Positions 35,065-44,725 of a stretch of DNA of 64,000 bases are shown in pieces (position 1 is the stretch's first letter; each line of letters begins with the position of its first letter). The notes beneath the pieces were generated by a model, which was given only the letters and a program-made list of their open reading frames with translations, did not search any database and was not told the origin of the DNA. A program made the position numbers and the translations under genes. The stretch is from contig NZ_LT635452.1 in NCBI RefSeq assembly GCF_900120005.1, forward strand, positions 186,001-250,000. Direction: 5' to 3'. This stretch comes from Holdemania sp. Marseille-P2844. Its GTDB lineage: Bacteria; Bacillota_I; Bacilli_A; Erysipelotrichales; Erysipelotrichaceae.

Positions 35065-35799
35065 ATGAAAGAGAATCGTTATGATGATCCGGATTTTTTT
35101 GAAAAATACAGCCGTATGAGCCGTTCGGAAAAAGGACTGGCGGGCGCCGGGGAATGGCCGGTGCTGCAGGCGATGCTGCCGGATTTCACTTTGAAGCAGG
35201 TATTGGATCTGGGCTGCGGTTATGGCTGGCATTGCCGGTACGCGATGGAAAACGGCGCGTCTTCCGTGCTGGGTATTGATCTGTCGGAAAAAATGCTGAA
35301 TCAGGCGCGAAAAGTGAATCAGCTGGAGGGGATCGAATATCAACAATGTGCACTGGAGGATTATGCTTATCCTGCGGAAATGTTTGACGTCGTCATCAGC
35401 TCGCTGACGCTGCATTACATTGAGAATCTGACAGCTTTGTTCCAAAAAGTCGCCCAGACGCTGCGGCGGGGTGGGGAATTCATCTTTTCGATGGAGCATC
35501 CGGTCTTTACCGCGGAAGGCAGCCAGCAGTGGCTGGATCAGACTTCTGCCGGCAATCCAGTGTGGCCGGTAACCCGCTACTTTCTGGATGGCCGCCGGGA
35601 TTCGATCTTTTTAGGTGCAGCGGTTGTGAAATACCATCATTCGCTGACGACGATCGTGCAGGCGCTGCTCGTGAATGACTTTGAACTGGAGGATATTCGG
35701 GAGCCTCAGCCGACAGCAGCGCTGATCCGTGAAGTTCCGAAGATGGAGGAAGAATTGCATCGTCCGATGATGATTATTTTCAAAGCGAAGAAACGGTAA
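35065..35799 (+). CDS. Class I SAM-dependent methyltransferase
   Basis: 244 residues. Rossmann methyltransferase with motif I VLDLGCGYGWH (about 46-56), acidic residue LGIDLSEKML after the second strand, and FDVVISSLTLHYIENL as motif IV. The closest general match is the UbiE/COQ5-like group of small-molecule methyltransferases; substrate unknown. AGAAGG lies before the ATG. Stands alone. Confidence 0.88.
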   Translation: MKENRYDDPDFFEKYSRMSRSEKGLAGAGEWPVLQAMLPDFTLKQVLDLGCGYGWHCRYAMENGASSVLGIDLSEKMLNQARKVNQLEGIEYQQCALEDYAYPAEMFDVVISSLTLHYIENLTALFQKVAQTLRRGGEFIFSMEHPVFTAEGSQQWLDQTSAGNPVWPVTRYFLDGRRDSIFLGAAVVKYHHSLTTIVQALLVNDFELEDIREPQPTAALIREVPKMEEELHRPMMIIFKAKKR

Positions 35800-35898
35800 C
35801 CGCCGCCTTCGTTTTCTTTTTTAATCCTGATTCCTGTTCGGAGTTTCATGGATTTCCCAGCTTAAATTTGATACAATGGAAACGTGGGGTGAGACGCA

Positions 35899-36558
35899 GT
35901 GAAGAAAGTAATAGCGATTGTAGAAGATGAAAAAGATCTCAATGAACTGGTCAAGCGGTATCTGGAAAAGGAAGGCTATGAAGTCCGATCTTATTTGACT
36001 TACGAGGAAGCTTCCGCCCATACCTCGGACGACGACGTACATTGCTGGATCCTGGATATTATGCTCGATGATAAAAGCGGTTTTGATCTGATTGAAGAAA
36101 TCCGGATGCAGTCTCCGGAGGTGCCGGTCGTATTCATGTCGGCGCGCGATAAAGAATTTGACCGGATTATCGGTCTGGAAAAAGGCAGCGACGATTACAT
36201 CACCAAGCCATTCTCGCCGAAGGAACTTGTGCTGCGCATTAACAACATCATGAAGCGGACGTATAAGGAAGATGCCAACCGGATTGTGATTGATGGGTAT
36301 GAAATTGACGAAGCGCAGCGGCTGGTATTTGAGAAGGGCCGGGAGCTGGATTTGACGACCAAGGAATTCGACCTGTTGATGCTGTTTGTAAAAAACAAAG
36401 GCACCGCCTTTTTGCGGGAACAGATTCTTGAACAGGTGTGGGATGTGAACTATTTCGGTTCCGATCGGGTTGTGGACGACACGCTGCGGCGGCTGCGCAA
36501 GAAGATGCCGAATCTGAGTATCCATACGATCTACGGCTTCGGCTACCGGCTCGGATAA
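35899..36558 (+). CDS. OmpR-family response regulator
   Basis: 219 residues, starting at a GTG (35899) with GGGGTGAG six bases upstream. Receiver domain with VEDEKD, phosphoacceptor Asp in WILDIMLDDKSG and KPFSPKEL; winged-helix output ending VDDTLRRLRKKMPN and YGFGYRLG. Its stop codon touches the start of the sensor kinase gene. Target genes unknown. Confidence 0.93.
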   Translation: MKKVIAIVEDEKDLNELVKRYLEKEGYEVRSYLTYEEASAHTSDDDVHCWILDIMLDDKSGFDLIEEIRMQSPEVPVVFMSARDKEFDRIIGLEKGSDDYITKPFSPKELVLRINNIMKRTYKEDANRIVIDGYEIDEAQRLVFEKGRELDLTTKEFDLLMLFVKNKGTAFLREQILEQVWDVNYFGSDRVVDDTLRRLRKKMPNLSIHTIYGFGYRLG

Positions 36559-37980
36559 ATGAAGCGCCTGCGCATTTGGCTCAAGGAGCTGTCGCTGTCT
36601 CAGCAGCTGCTGACGCTGATCTTTCTGGTCGTTACCGTCTTCACCGTATTCTTCTTCGTCTATCTGTCGGAGAGCGTGAATGAATTTGTTGAAAAACAGA
36701 TGTACAGCATGCTGCACCGCGCCCAGAACAATATCGCCTTCAACTATTCGATGGATATGGACATCGAAGAAATCGCTGAAAATACCGATCCCAGCATCAT
36801 CCATTTATTTTATGATAAGGAAACCCGCCAATTTTCCAAAATTGGGACAATGACGTTGGATCCGCAGCTGACCTCTCATCTGCTGGAAGAAGCTGACGGT
36901 TTAGCTCAGGAGGTGGCGGACCGCGCCTATGTGCAGGACCGCAAGACGTATTTCTATTCATTGGCGAGACTGGATTCTCATACAATTTTAATCTCACTGA
37001 TGAGCGACAGCTACCGCAGCGATTTTAAAAACATGCTGCTCAACAGCGTGATCAATCTCAACGTGCTCGTTGTGTCGCTGTTGTTTGTCTGCCTGATGTT
37101 GTGGATCAGTTCCTTGATCCATCCGCTGAATCAGATCCGCAATTATATCGAAAAGGTCAGCCGCGGCGAAGACGCCGAGCTGCATATCGAGCGCCGTGAT
37201 GAGATCGGCCAGGTGGCCCAGGCGTTAGTTGCGATGAAGGATGAGCTGGATAAACAGGAGAAAATCAAGGAAGAAATGATCCAGAATATATCGCATGATC
37301 TGAAAACGCCGATCGCGACGATCAAGTCGTACGGCGAAAGCATCAAAGACGGAATTTATCCGTATGAGACGCTGGAAAAGAGCGTCGACGTTATCATCGA
37401 GCACGCTGACCGTCTGGAAAAAAAGGTTTACAGCCTGATCATGCTGAACAAGCTGGGTTACCTGACTGACGATGGCATGGCCGGGGATACGCTGGACATG
37501 AGTTCGGTGATCAACAAAGCGATTTTGTCTTTAAAAGTCATCCGGCCGGAGCTGGCGATCACAACCCATCTGGAAAAGATTTATTTCCATGGCGAGGAGG
37601 ATCCGTGGCGGGTTGTCGTCGAGAATCTGCTGGATAACTCTATTCGTTATGCTACCCATGAGATTGTCATTACCTTAAATGAAAAAGAACTGACAGTCGC
37701 TAACGACGGACCGTTAATGAGCGAGGAACGGCTGAACAAGCTGTTTAAACCGTATGAAAAAGGAACGGATGGCAAATTCGGCCTTGGCTTGTCGATCGTC
37801 TACCGCGTCTGCACGACCTACGGATATCGGGCAGAGGCAGAGAATCTCAACAATGGCGTTATCTTTAGAATCTCCCGACCAGGCGGACTGAAACGTGAAA
37901 AGCCGCGGAAGCTGGAAGGGAAATTCAAGGGAAAAAAGGAGAAAATCCGGGAGGAAAAGAATGAAAATTCAAACAGTTAA
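36559..37980 (+). CDS. Sensor histidine kinase (CssS-like layout)
   Basis: 473 residues. Two membrane helices (about 15-37 and 165-187) around an external sensor domain, HAMP (about 188-240), H-box ISHDLKTPIATIKSYGES, N-box ENLLDNSIRYA, G-boxes (ANDGPL, GLGLSIV). The ATG directly follows the stop of the regulator gene. The C-terminus is a very basic tail (KREKPRKLEGKFKGKKEK) that overlaps the next gene by 20 bases. Confidence 0.92.
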   Translation: MKRLRIWLKELSLSQQLLTLIFLVVTVFTVFFFVYLSESVNEFVEKQMYSMLHRAQNNIAFNYSMDMDIEEIAENTDPSIIHLFYDKETRQFSKIGTMTLDPQLTSHLLEEADGLAQEVADRAYVQDRKTYFYSLARLDSHTILISLMSDSYRSDFKNMLLNSVINLNVLVVSLLFVCLMLWISSLIHPLNQIRNYIEKVSRGEDAELHIERRDEIGQVAQALVAMKDELDKQEKIKEEMIQNISHDLKTPIATIKSYGESIKDGIYPYETLEKSVDVIIEHADRLEKKVYSLIMLNKLGYLTDDGMAGDTLDMSSVINKAILSLKVIRPELAITTHLEKIYFHGEEDPWRVVVENLLDNSIRYATHEIVITLNEKELTVANDGPLMSEERLNKLFKPYEKGTDGKFGLGLSIVYRVCTTYGYRAEAENLNNGVIFRISRPGGLKREKPRKLEGKFKGKKEKIREEKNENSNS

Positions 37981-39118
37981 ACTCAACATCAATCCCCGCG
38001 AGCCGATCCGGGCGGCGGGCTTTGCGCAGCAGGTCGCACCTTTGGATACCGTGCGCGATCCATTGTTTGCGCGCGTCCTTGTGCTGGAACAAAACGGCTG
38101 CCGCTATGTGCATGCCGCATTGGACTCGCTGCAGGCGCCGATTGCGTTAGTCAATGAGGTTCGCGAACGTCTCGAACAAGCCTGGGGATTACCGACCCAT
38201 GTGATCATCAGCGGAACGCACACCCATTTTGCACCGGATATGCGCGTGGAAAGCTATCGCAATCAGGTCCGCGATCAGTTGTGCGAAGCCTTGATTCCCT
38301 TGACGCTGCGGGAAGCGGAGCTGACATGCAGCTATGTGAGGGAGCCGTTTACCGAAGTCGGCCAGAGCCGGATCAGTCACTGGACAACTGATCAGATTTT
38401 TGCGCATGCGCTGTGTTTCTATGAAGGGGACAGACGGATTGCTTCCTTGCTGATCTATAACTGCCATCCTACTTCATTAAATGGGGACACGCCGTTTTTC
38501 ACCTCGGAATATCCCGGTTATGCGATGCGTCAGCTGGACGCGAAGTATCCGGGCGAGTTCTTCTCCTTCTTACAATCTGCGGCCGGCGACGTCAGCACCC
38601 GCTTTACCCGGAAGGAACAGACCCCGGCCCAGATGGAACAATTCGGCGCGGTTATGGCGGAAGAGTTTGAGCGGCTGTTAGCCCGGCCCGCTGAGAAATA
38701 CCCGGTGGAACTGGATTATGCCGAGCGTGTCGTTGAGCTGAAGCATGAGCTGAAAGATCCGGCAGATCTGGTGATTCCGGATTATTACAGCGAGCGGGAG
38801 CGGATTACGCTGCAGTATGGCATTGAACGGAGTAAGGAGAACCTGGCTCATCCGGAGAAACTGCGGCATCAGACGACATTCACAGCGTTGAAAATCGGCC
38901 CGTTCCGGTTGATCTTCAGTGAATTTGAGCTGTTCAGCGAGTACAATACCGCGACCCTTCCTGGCCGCAGCGCCCTGATCTGTTATTCCCAGGGGTACAG
39001 TCACTATGTCGCGGGTCCATCGTTTGACGGCATGACCTATGAATCACTGCAGGATACGCTGAGCGCAGATACCCGCCGCGCGTTTTTGGACGTAATCCGT
39101 CAGCTTTCAGAAAATTAA
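37961..39118 (+). CDS. Neutral/alkaline ceramidase-like hydrolase
   Basis: 385 residues from ATG 37961 (GGGAGGAAAAG upstream). N-terminal domain with the zinc-binding THTHFAPD motif and YNCHPTSLNGD, FTSEYPG and QSAAGDVSTR blocks, the pattern of the neutral ceramidase family. No signal peptide, so presumably cytoplasmic and acting on some other amide or ester. Translationally coupled to the sensor kinase (20-base overlap), which implies that the two-component system may respond to, or control, its reaction. Confidence 0.7.
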   Translation: MKIQTVKLNINPREPIRAAGFAQQVAPLDTVRDPLFARVLVLEQNGCRYVHAALDSLQAPIALVNEVRERLEQAWGLPTHVIISGTHTHFAPDMRVESYRNQVRDQLCEALIPLTLREAELTCSYVREPFTEVGQSRISHWTTDQIFAHALCFYEGDRRIASLLIYNCHPTSLNGDTPFFTSEYPGYAMRQLDAKYPGEFFSFLQSAAGDVSTRFTRKEQTPAQMEQFGAVMAEEFERLLARPAEKYPVELDYAERVVELKHELKDPADLVIPDYYSERERITLQYGIERSKENLAHPEKLRHQTTFTALKIGPFRLIFSEFELFSEYNTATLPGRSALICYSQGYSHYVAGPSFDGMTYESLQDTLSADTRRAFLDVIRQLSEN

Positions 39119-39259
39119 TCAATTCAAAACTTGGATCCGGGTATGACATTGGGAGCGCACCGCAAAAATCAGGATTCAGAAAACAGTCATCCAGGAGTGA
39201 GGGGCTTCAGGGTGAGCGATATGATTTCCGATTTGATCACAGTGCTCAATTAAGCCGAG

Positions 39260-39297
39260 AACGTCAGTTTTTAAACAAACTGGCGTTTTTGTTTTTA
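39260..39297 (+). terminator. Terminator after the two-component operon
   Basis: Stem AACGTCAGTTT (39260-39270) / AAACTGGCGTT (39277-39287) with T-rich tail. The remainder of 39119-39445 holds only this and the next promoter, extended -10 TGGTATAAT (39411-39419). Confidence 0.88.
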
Positions 39298-39445
39298 TTT
39301 CGATCCAATCGAAACTTGATGCCCCACTTCTATATTAACTTTGTCCTGTCGCATCAAGGAAGCTGCCGATTGCAAATTTCAGGTAAACAGGAAAGGGGTG
39401 GGAAATTTCGTGGTATAATAAAACGGTTTAAAGGAGAATATGACC

Positions 39446-40315
39446 ATGCGTAAGAAGGGAAAATGGTTGGGAAAACTCGTGCAATTTGAACTTTTGTATC
39501 GGGTTTGTTTATATTTGTTCGTCAACCCGCTGCTCAGTCAGCTGCTGCGGTTATATTTAAGCCGGGCGCGGTCGGGAATGACGTTTAATTCAGATATTAT
39601 CTTGCGTTTTTTATCCTTGCCGGGGATTTTATTAGCTTTATTTTACATGCTTGTGGGTACCGGGCTGATTGTTTTTGAATTCAGCGTGATCCTGCATTTA
39701 ATCGATAAAGGCCAGCGGAATGAAGAACTGTCGATCCGCGAAGCCTGCCGTCAGTCGCTGTTTTCATTGAAAGGAATCCGCAGCTTTCAATTACCGTTGT
39801 GCACACTGTATTACGCTTTATTTTTGCCAGCCGTGCACCTGGTGTATGTCAACGCGCTGATTCCGCGGCTGCGGGTGCCGGAATTTGTGATTGGTGAATT
39901 GCGAATGACAGCTTCCGGCCGCCTGTTGATCGGCGCTTTCTGGTTCTGTCTGTACGGCCTCGGGATTTTCTTCCTGTTTGTCCCGATCTTGATGATCTAT
40001 CGCCGCTTAAAGCTGAGTCAGGCTGTGCAGGAGAACATCAGATTGTGGAAACATCTGACGATCAGAGAACGGGGACACCTGGCAGTGGGGTGCGGTCTGT
40101 GGTTTCTGGCAGAGTACCTTGTCGTTGATTTCCTGCCGAAAGCGTTGCTGATCAACTCTGATTTTAACCGGTACTTTTTAAAAAATCTGATTTTATCGCC
40201 GACATTCCGTCATTATCTGCTGCAATCGGTCCTGATTCAGCTGGCGTTCTTTTTGATGAGCTTAAGTTTTTTCTATTCTTTAGTCCGCATGTGCGCAGGC
40301 TTGGCGTGGAGATGA
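39446..40315 (+). CDS. Membrane domain protein of a split glycerophosphodiesterase
   Basis: 289 residues, about six membrane helices, no catalytic motif. ATG 39446 is nine bases after AAGGAG; an in-frame ATG at 39440 is too close. It resembles the N-terminal membrane domain that in many Bacillota is fused to a glycerophosphodiester phosphodiesterase. Here the phosphodiesterase is a separate gene, starting in an ATGA overlap. The two products probably form one membrane enzyme. Confidence 0.75.
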   Translation: MRKKGKWLGKLVQFELLYRVCLYLFVNPLLSQLLRLYLSRARSGMTFNSDIILRFLSLPGILLALFYMLVGTGLIVFEFSVILHLIDKGQRNEELSIREACRQSLFSLKGIRSFQLPLCTLYYALFLPAVHLVYVNALIPRLRVPEFVIGELRMTASGRLLIGAFWFCLYGLGIFFLFVPILMIYRRLKLSQAVQENIRLWKHLTIRERGHLAVGCGLWFLAEYLVVDFLPKALLINSDFNRYFLKNLILSPTFRHYLLQSVLIQLAFFLMSLSFFYSLVRMCAGLAWR

Positions 40316-41544
40316 TCGAAGAAGAGCCGGAAAGCGAGAATGTGGAAAAACTGAATGAGGCGGTATCTCGGGTGCGCGGGGTCACTGCGGCAGGCATACG
40401 GAAAGTGAAGTCCCATGCCGGTCTGCCACGTTGGCTGCGCCGGCATCCGTGGATCGGCGGGCTGCCGCTGATTCTTGTTTTCTGCTTTGGTCTCTTCGAA
40501 ATCTTCCCTGATTTTATAACATTCCTGCTGCCGATCATTCTGGTTGTCAGCGCGCTGTATCTTTTGGGAGCGCTGGCGACGAAGCTGCGCCCGCAGTCGG
40601 CAGGGAAACTGAATTGGGTTTATGTCAGAGTCCATAGTTGGCTGAGCCGGCGGCGGGTCTATCAGCGTCATCCCTGGATGGTGCGGGTTCTGCTGCTCTT
40701 GATGGTCATGTACAGTGCCGATCTCTATCTGCGGCCGCTGTCGCGTGAACATCAGCCGTGGGCGATCGGACATCGCGGATCAGCTTATGCGATTGAAAAT
40801 ACGATTGAAGCTGTGCGGCAGGCAGCGATCGCGCATGCCGATTATGCTGAAATTGACGTTCAGCTCAGTGCCGACGGCATCCCTGTCGTTTATCACGATC
40901 CCACTTTGACGCGGTTGAGCGGTGTAAATAAAAAAGTAGAAGAGCTGACGGCGGAGCAGCTGCAGTCGCTGACGCTTCATTCAGAAGGTCAGTATATCAA
41001 AGGAAAAATTCCAACACTGAGGCAGATGATTCAGACGATGAAGACCTGGGAAGGGGAAACCGGTCTGCTGATCGAACTGAAACCGGTTAACGGCAATCAG
41101 ACGAAACTGGTTGAAAAAGTAATTGAAGTGGTGGAAAGCGAGAATTTTGCGGCACGTTCCATCTTCATGTCGCTGGATTATGAAGCCGTACAAAGCTTAC
41201 AGCGCCAGCGGCCGCAGTGGTGGATTGGGTATTGCGTGTATGGAACAGCCGGAGAGATGGATTATCGAATCTGGAATTGGAATATCGACTTTCTGGCGGT
41301 TGAGGAAAGTCAGATTTCCGTCAGCTTTCTGGAACAGGCCGGCCGCGCCTGGATGCCGATCTATGTCTGGACGGTAGACGATTACAATAAGATGAGCAAT
41401 TATCTCGATATGGGCGTCAGCGGCCTGATCACAAATTACCCGGATCTGGCACGGGAGGAAGCGGACGCTTACATGGATCGCTATCCGCAATATTACCAAT
41501 ACCAGGGCAGGGGATACCCGATCTACGAATGGGAAACGGAATAA
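40312..41544 (+). CDS. Membrane-anchored glycerophosphodiester phosphodiesterase
   Basis: Hydrolyses glycerophosphodiesters, releasing glycerol-3-phosphate or a related polyol phosphate. 410 residues from ATG 40312, overlapping the previous stop; a GTG at 40291 has no ribosome site. Membrane helices near 45-85 and 125-142, then the GDPD barrel with IGHRGSAYAIENTIEA, DYAEIDVQLSADG, PVVYHD and LLIELKP, which supply the catalytic His pair and metal-binding Glu/Asp. The C-terminus is Tyr-rich (QYYQYQGRGY). Confidence 0.9.
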   Translation: MIEEEPESENVEKLNEAVSRVRGVTAAGIRKVKSHAGLPRWLRRHPWIGGLPLILVFCFGLFEIFPDFITFLLPIILVVSALYLLGALATKLRPQSAGKLNWVYVRVHSWLSRRRVYQRHPWMVRVLLLLMVMYSADLYLRPLSREHQPWAIGHRGSAYAIENTIEAVRQAAIAHADYAEIDVQLSADGIPVVYHDPTLTRLSGVNKKVEELTAEQLQSLTLHSEGQYIKGKIPTLRQMIQTMKTWEGETGLLIELKPVNGNQTKLVEKVIEVVESENFAARSIFMSLDYEAVQSLQRQRPQWWIGYCVYGTAGEMDYRIWNWNIDFLAVEESQISVSFLEQAGRAWMPIYVWTVDDYNKMSNYLDMGVSGLITNYPDLAREEADAYMDRYPQYYQYQGRGYPIYEWETE

Positions 41545-41831
41545 GCGGCAGGACTGCGCAGGGGAAGACACGATTGGAGAACGAGGATCATTTGATTAAC
41601 GTGCCAGACGGCCATCTGAAGAGCAGTGAAGGCAAGAGACGGCAGGAAAAGAGCGTTTATTTGAATTCTTATTGAAAAAATAGAAAACAGGCATAAAAGA
41701 CAGCGCAATCAGAGAGTGAACCGGACTCAAATCAAATTGAGCATTCCGGGATCTCGGGAGCAGCTGTCTTTATTTTCTGGGATTGGACAGGGGGAAAATC
41801 AGGTTTTATGCGGCATACTGTCTGCGTCAGC

Positions 41832-42749
41832 TTACTCAAAAACCAACCAGGCGCCGAAGGTGATAAAGCGGATCAGGTCAGCCAGAGTATGCGCGCCGAC
41901 TGCGGAAGTCAGATCGACAATCCATTGCAGCAAGGCAAACGGTAGACCGAAGGCAGCGGTCATGACGAGCAGACTGCCGATTTCAGCCATGCCGGGGAAA
42001 TGAATCAGAACCTGCGGCGGGATCATGATCAAAAGGCAAAAAAACGTCTGGATGTGACTGAATTTTTTCTTTCCAGCGACTTCGACGTAAAATGCGTAAA
42101 GGAAGGTGCGGAATAAAATCTCCTCAAACAAGCCGGCCCGCAGCGCATCAAACAGGAAGATCAGACAAAAGCGGCAGCATCGTTAACTGACCCAGACAAG
42201 GCCCAGATTCAAACGTCCCAGAACGATCCCCGCGCCTGAAATCCACCCCATCGTCCGCTGAAATTCTTTTTTTCCATTGGTCAGAAGATAAAATGAGGGG
42301 ATGCGGCGTCTTTTGCAACCTGGCTGTGGAAGCGATATAACCGGACAGGACAAAGAACCCCATTAAAGGATGGAAAACCATGGCGATGGCCGCAAAAACC
42401 ATCACAAAACAAGATCAGACCGGCGGATGTTGTTTTAATAACGGATCAGAAAATCCATGCCCAGAGCCGCAAATAAGACAAACCACAAAACCATCATGTT
42501 TAGAATTACAGTAAGAATGCCCAATCCAATGAATCCGGCACAGAGAAGTCCCGGACGAAATGTTGACGACCTGTTTTTTGTCGTTGATAATCCTCTTTTT
42601 AACGTTTTTTCACCAAGGGGGTGGAGGATGAAGAAGCAGGATGAAGGACGAAGAAAGCTCTGAATTGCGATCGTAAACGAGAAAATAAAATCAGGCTGAA
42701 CAGACTTGAACAGGCTGGAGAGAACGTGGGAAAATCCTGTCAGGATCAA
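41832..42749 (-). pseudogene. CPBP-family intramembrane protease, broken
   Basis: Three minus-strand pieces in different frames form one former gene: an N-terminal part (42749 to 42435) ending in membrane sequence GLLCAGFIGLGILTVILN, a middle part (about 42405-42320) MVFAAIAMVFHPLMGFFVLSGY, and the catalytic part (about 42175-41832) LIFLFDALRAGLFEEILFR with the EExxxR motif, then VLIHFPG and GAHTLADLIRF. Frameshifts lie near 42420, between about 42320 and 42180, and near 42165. CPBP proteases process prenylated or peptide substrates and often serve bacteriocin immunity. Bases 41545-41831 hold nothing else. Confidence 0.75.
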
Positions 42750-42787
42750 AGCCGGGAATCCGGGAAGCTGATGTTCTTTCGGCAGAT

Positions 42788-42814
42788 TAAAAAAAGGCGC
42801 CCAACGGACGCCTT
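42788..42814 (-). terminator. Terminator of the SPFH/NfeD operon
   Basis: On the minus strand, AAGGCG / CGCCTT stem (42794-42799, 42809-42814) followed by TTTTTTT. Confidence 0.9.
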
Positions 42815-42820
42815 GTGGTC

Positions 42821-43735
42821 TTATTCTTTATTTTCGACAGGTTTGACGACTTCCGCCAGCGAAGCCAGCGTGCCGGTGATATCCTGCAGGTTGCTTGGGA
42901 CGATCAGCTTGGTCGCCTTGCCGTCCGCCATCTTCTGCAGCGTTTCATAACCCTTCAAGGTTAAGAATTCCAGGCTTGGATCGGAATTCTTGATCATTTC
43001 AATACCTTTAGCCTGTGCAGCGTACAGCCGTTCAGTTGCCTGAGCCTGGCCTTCCGCTTCCGCGATCATGGCTTCCTTCTTCGCCGTAGCGCGCAGAATC
43101 ATGGATTCCTTTTCGCCTTCCGCGGTCAGGATTGCCGATTTCTTTTCACCTTCGGCACGCAGGATCGCTTCACGACGTTCCCGTTCCGCCCGCATCTGCT
43201 TTTCCATTGATTCCTGGATGTCGCGCGGCGGGATGATGTTCTTGACTTCAACACGGCCGACCTTGACGCCCCATGGATCCGTTGCTTCGTCCAAAATTGC
43301 GCGCATCTTCGTATTGATGATATCGCGGGAAGTCAGCGTCTCATCCAGCTCCAGCTCACCGATGATGTTTCGCAGCGTTGTCGCCGTCAGATTTTCCAAA
43401 GCGCTGATCGGCCGTTCGACGCCGTAAGTATACAGCTTCGGATCGGTAATCTGAAAGTAGACGACCGTATCGATCTGCATCGTAACGTTATCCTTGGTGA
43501 TGACCGGCTGCGGATCAAAATCCTTGACGATCTCTTTTAACGAAACCTTGTTGGCGACGCGGTCGATAAACGGTACCATGAAATGCGGACCAGTATGCCA
43601 CGTGCTGTGGTAAGCGCCCAGGCGCTCAACGACATAAGCTTTGGCCTGCGGCACGATTCGGACGCAGTAGCAAATCACTGCAATGGCAATCAGGAAGATG
43701 ACCAGGAAGACTAATATTTGTAAGAACCCATTCAT
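42821..43735 (-). CDS. SPFH/band-7 membrane protein (QmcA/stomatin-like)
   Basis: 304 residues. N-terminal membrane helix (about 7-27), SPFH domain (about 28-190, with VPQAKAYVVERLGAYH and the GVERPISALENLTATTLRNIIGE-type block), then a long Ala/Glu-rich coiled coil with AEGEKKSAILTAEGEKES repeats. Such proteins organise membrane microdomains and work with NfeD partners. The nfeD-like gene lies immediately upstream in the same operon. Confidence 0.94.
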   Translation of the reverse strand: MNGFLQILVFLVIFLIAIAVICYCVRIVPQAKAYVVERLGAYHSTWHTGPHFMVPFIDRVANKVSLKEIVKDFDPQPVITKDNVTMQIDTVVYFQITDPKLYTYGVERPISALENLTATTLRNIIGELELDETLTSRDIINTKMRAILDEATDPWGVKVGRVEVKNIIPPRDIQESMEKQMRAERERREAILRAEGEKKSAILTAEGEKESMILRATAKKEAMIAEAEGQAQATERLYAAQAKGIEMIKNSDPSLEFLTLKGYETLQKMADGKATKLIVPSNLQDITGTLASLAEVVKPVENKE

Positions 43736-43762
43736 AATTTATTTCCTTTCTCGACTGAAACC

Positions 43763-44194
43763 TCAGTCCTCTATTTTTTTCACGAGGAGTTTTGCGCCCT
43801 CGATCGCAACGATTTCCACTAACGATCCCTCATTGATCGGATGCCCGTCGACGCTGATCGCGTTCCAGACCACACCGTTCACCTTGAGTTCGCCCCAGGC
43901 TTCCCCGGTAATGTCTTTCAGAAGCTGGACATGTCGGCCGATCACCCGGTCGGCGTTCGTCGCGACAATATTGCCTCGTAAATACTGGGAAGCCATCGGC
44001 CGGATCGCTGCCAGACAAACTAACGACGCCGCAAAGAAGATGACGACCTGCCAGATAAAGGCCAGATTCAACGCCAGCGCGCCCAAGGCAAACAACGCTC
44101 CGACACAGAACCAGATACTGACAAGGCTGGTCGCCGTCGCCAGTTCAACGACCAGCGCCCCCAAGAATACCAGAATCCATAAACCGAAATACAT
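43763..44194 (-). CDS. NfeD-like membrane protein
   Basis: 143 residues: two or three membrane helices in the first 75 residues, then an OB-fold domain with GEAWGELKVNGVVWNAIS and INEGSLVEIVAIEGAKLLVKK. This is the short NfeD form that pairs with SPFH proteins. AGGAGGTGAGG precedes the ATG. Middle gene of the operon. Confidence 0.9.
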   Translation of the reverse strand: MYFGLWILVFLGALVVELATATSLVSIWFCVGALFALGALALNLAFIWQVVIFFAASLVCLAAIRPMASQYLRGNIVATNADRVIGRHVQLLKDITGEAWGELKVNGVVWNAISVDGHPINEGSLVEIVAIEGAKLLVKKIED

Positions 44195-44208
44195 TTTTCC
44201 TCACCTCC

Positions 44209-44574
44209 TTATACGGGATTGTTCAGATCAATAATCAGCATTTTTTCGCGTTCATCAAACTGCGCGGGAACTTTAATCCCGTTGCATTCGATGCCTGTCA
44301 GCTGGGCGATTTCCTCAATCAGCGCTTTGTTGCTGATGCGGGCATATCCCTTTCCCATGGATACTTTATGCAGCTGCTCCAGCGGGATGAGCTTTAAATC
44401 TACCTCTCGCTTGGTCACGGGGCGGATTGCAACTTTCCGTTCTTCCCGGTCGAGTCCGATACAGCACCATCGAATATCTTCAAAATAGGCAGCCGCTACG
44501 TTGTTTAACGTGAAATTGTTCGGATACAAGGTCACTAACATCGTGTAGGCGTTGCCCTTAACCCACTCAAACAT
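44209..44574 (-). CDS. Conserved hypothetical protein ahead of nfeD
   Basis: 121 residues from ATG 44574, with GAAAGGAGATCG upstream; an earlier start (44634) lies before that site. No membrane helix or signal. Contains VTLYPNNFTLNNVAAAYFED, which resembles ATG-start regulators of small regulatory families only loosely, so I assign no function. First gene of the nfeD-SPFH operon, 14 bases before nfeD. Confidence 0.7.
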   Translation of the reverse strand: MFEWVKGNAYTMLVTLYPNNFTLNNVAAAYFEDIRWCCIGLDREERKVAIRPVTKREVDLKLIPLEQLHKVSMGKGYARISNKALIEEIAQLTGIECNGIKVPAQFDEREKMLIIDLNNPV

Positions 44575-44725
44575 GACTTCGATCTCCTTTCTATACCATG
44601 CCCTTATTATACGCTGAATCCTCAAAATCTTCAATATCTTATTTTGCTTATTCTGAATATTATTTTTGTACTTTCCAAGCTTGTGAAGATTGCATATAAT
44701 AAAGTAGAAACAATGGAGGATTTTT

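Noticed and set aside
41716-42003. 95-residue plus-strand frame
   Set aside because: Shadow of the CPBP pseudogene; no ribosome site.
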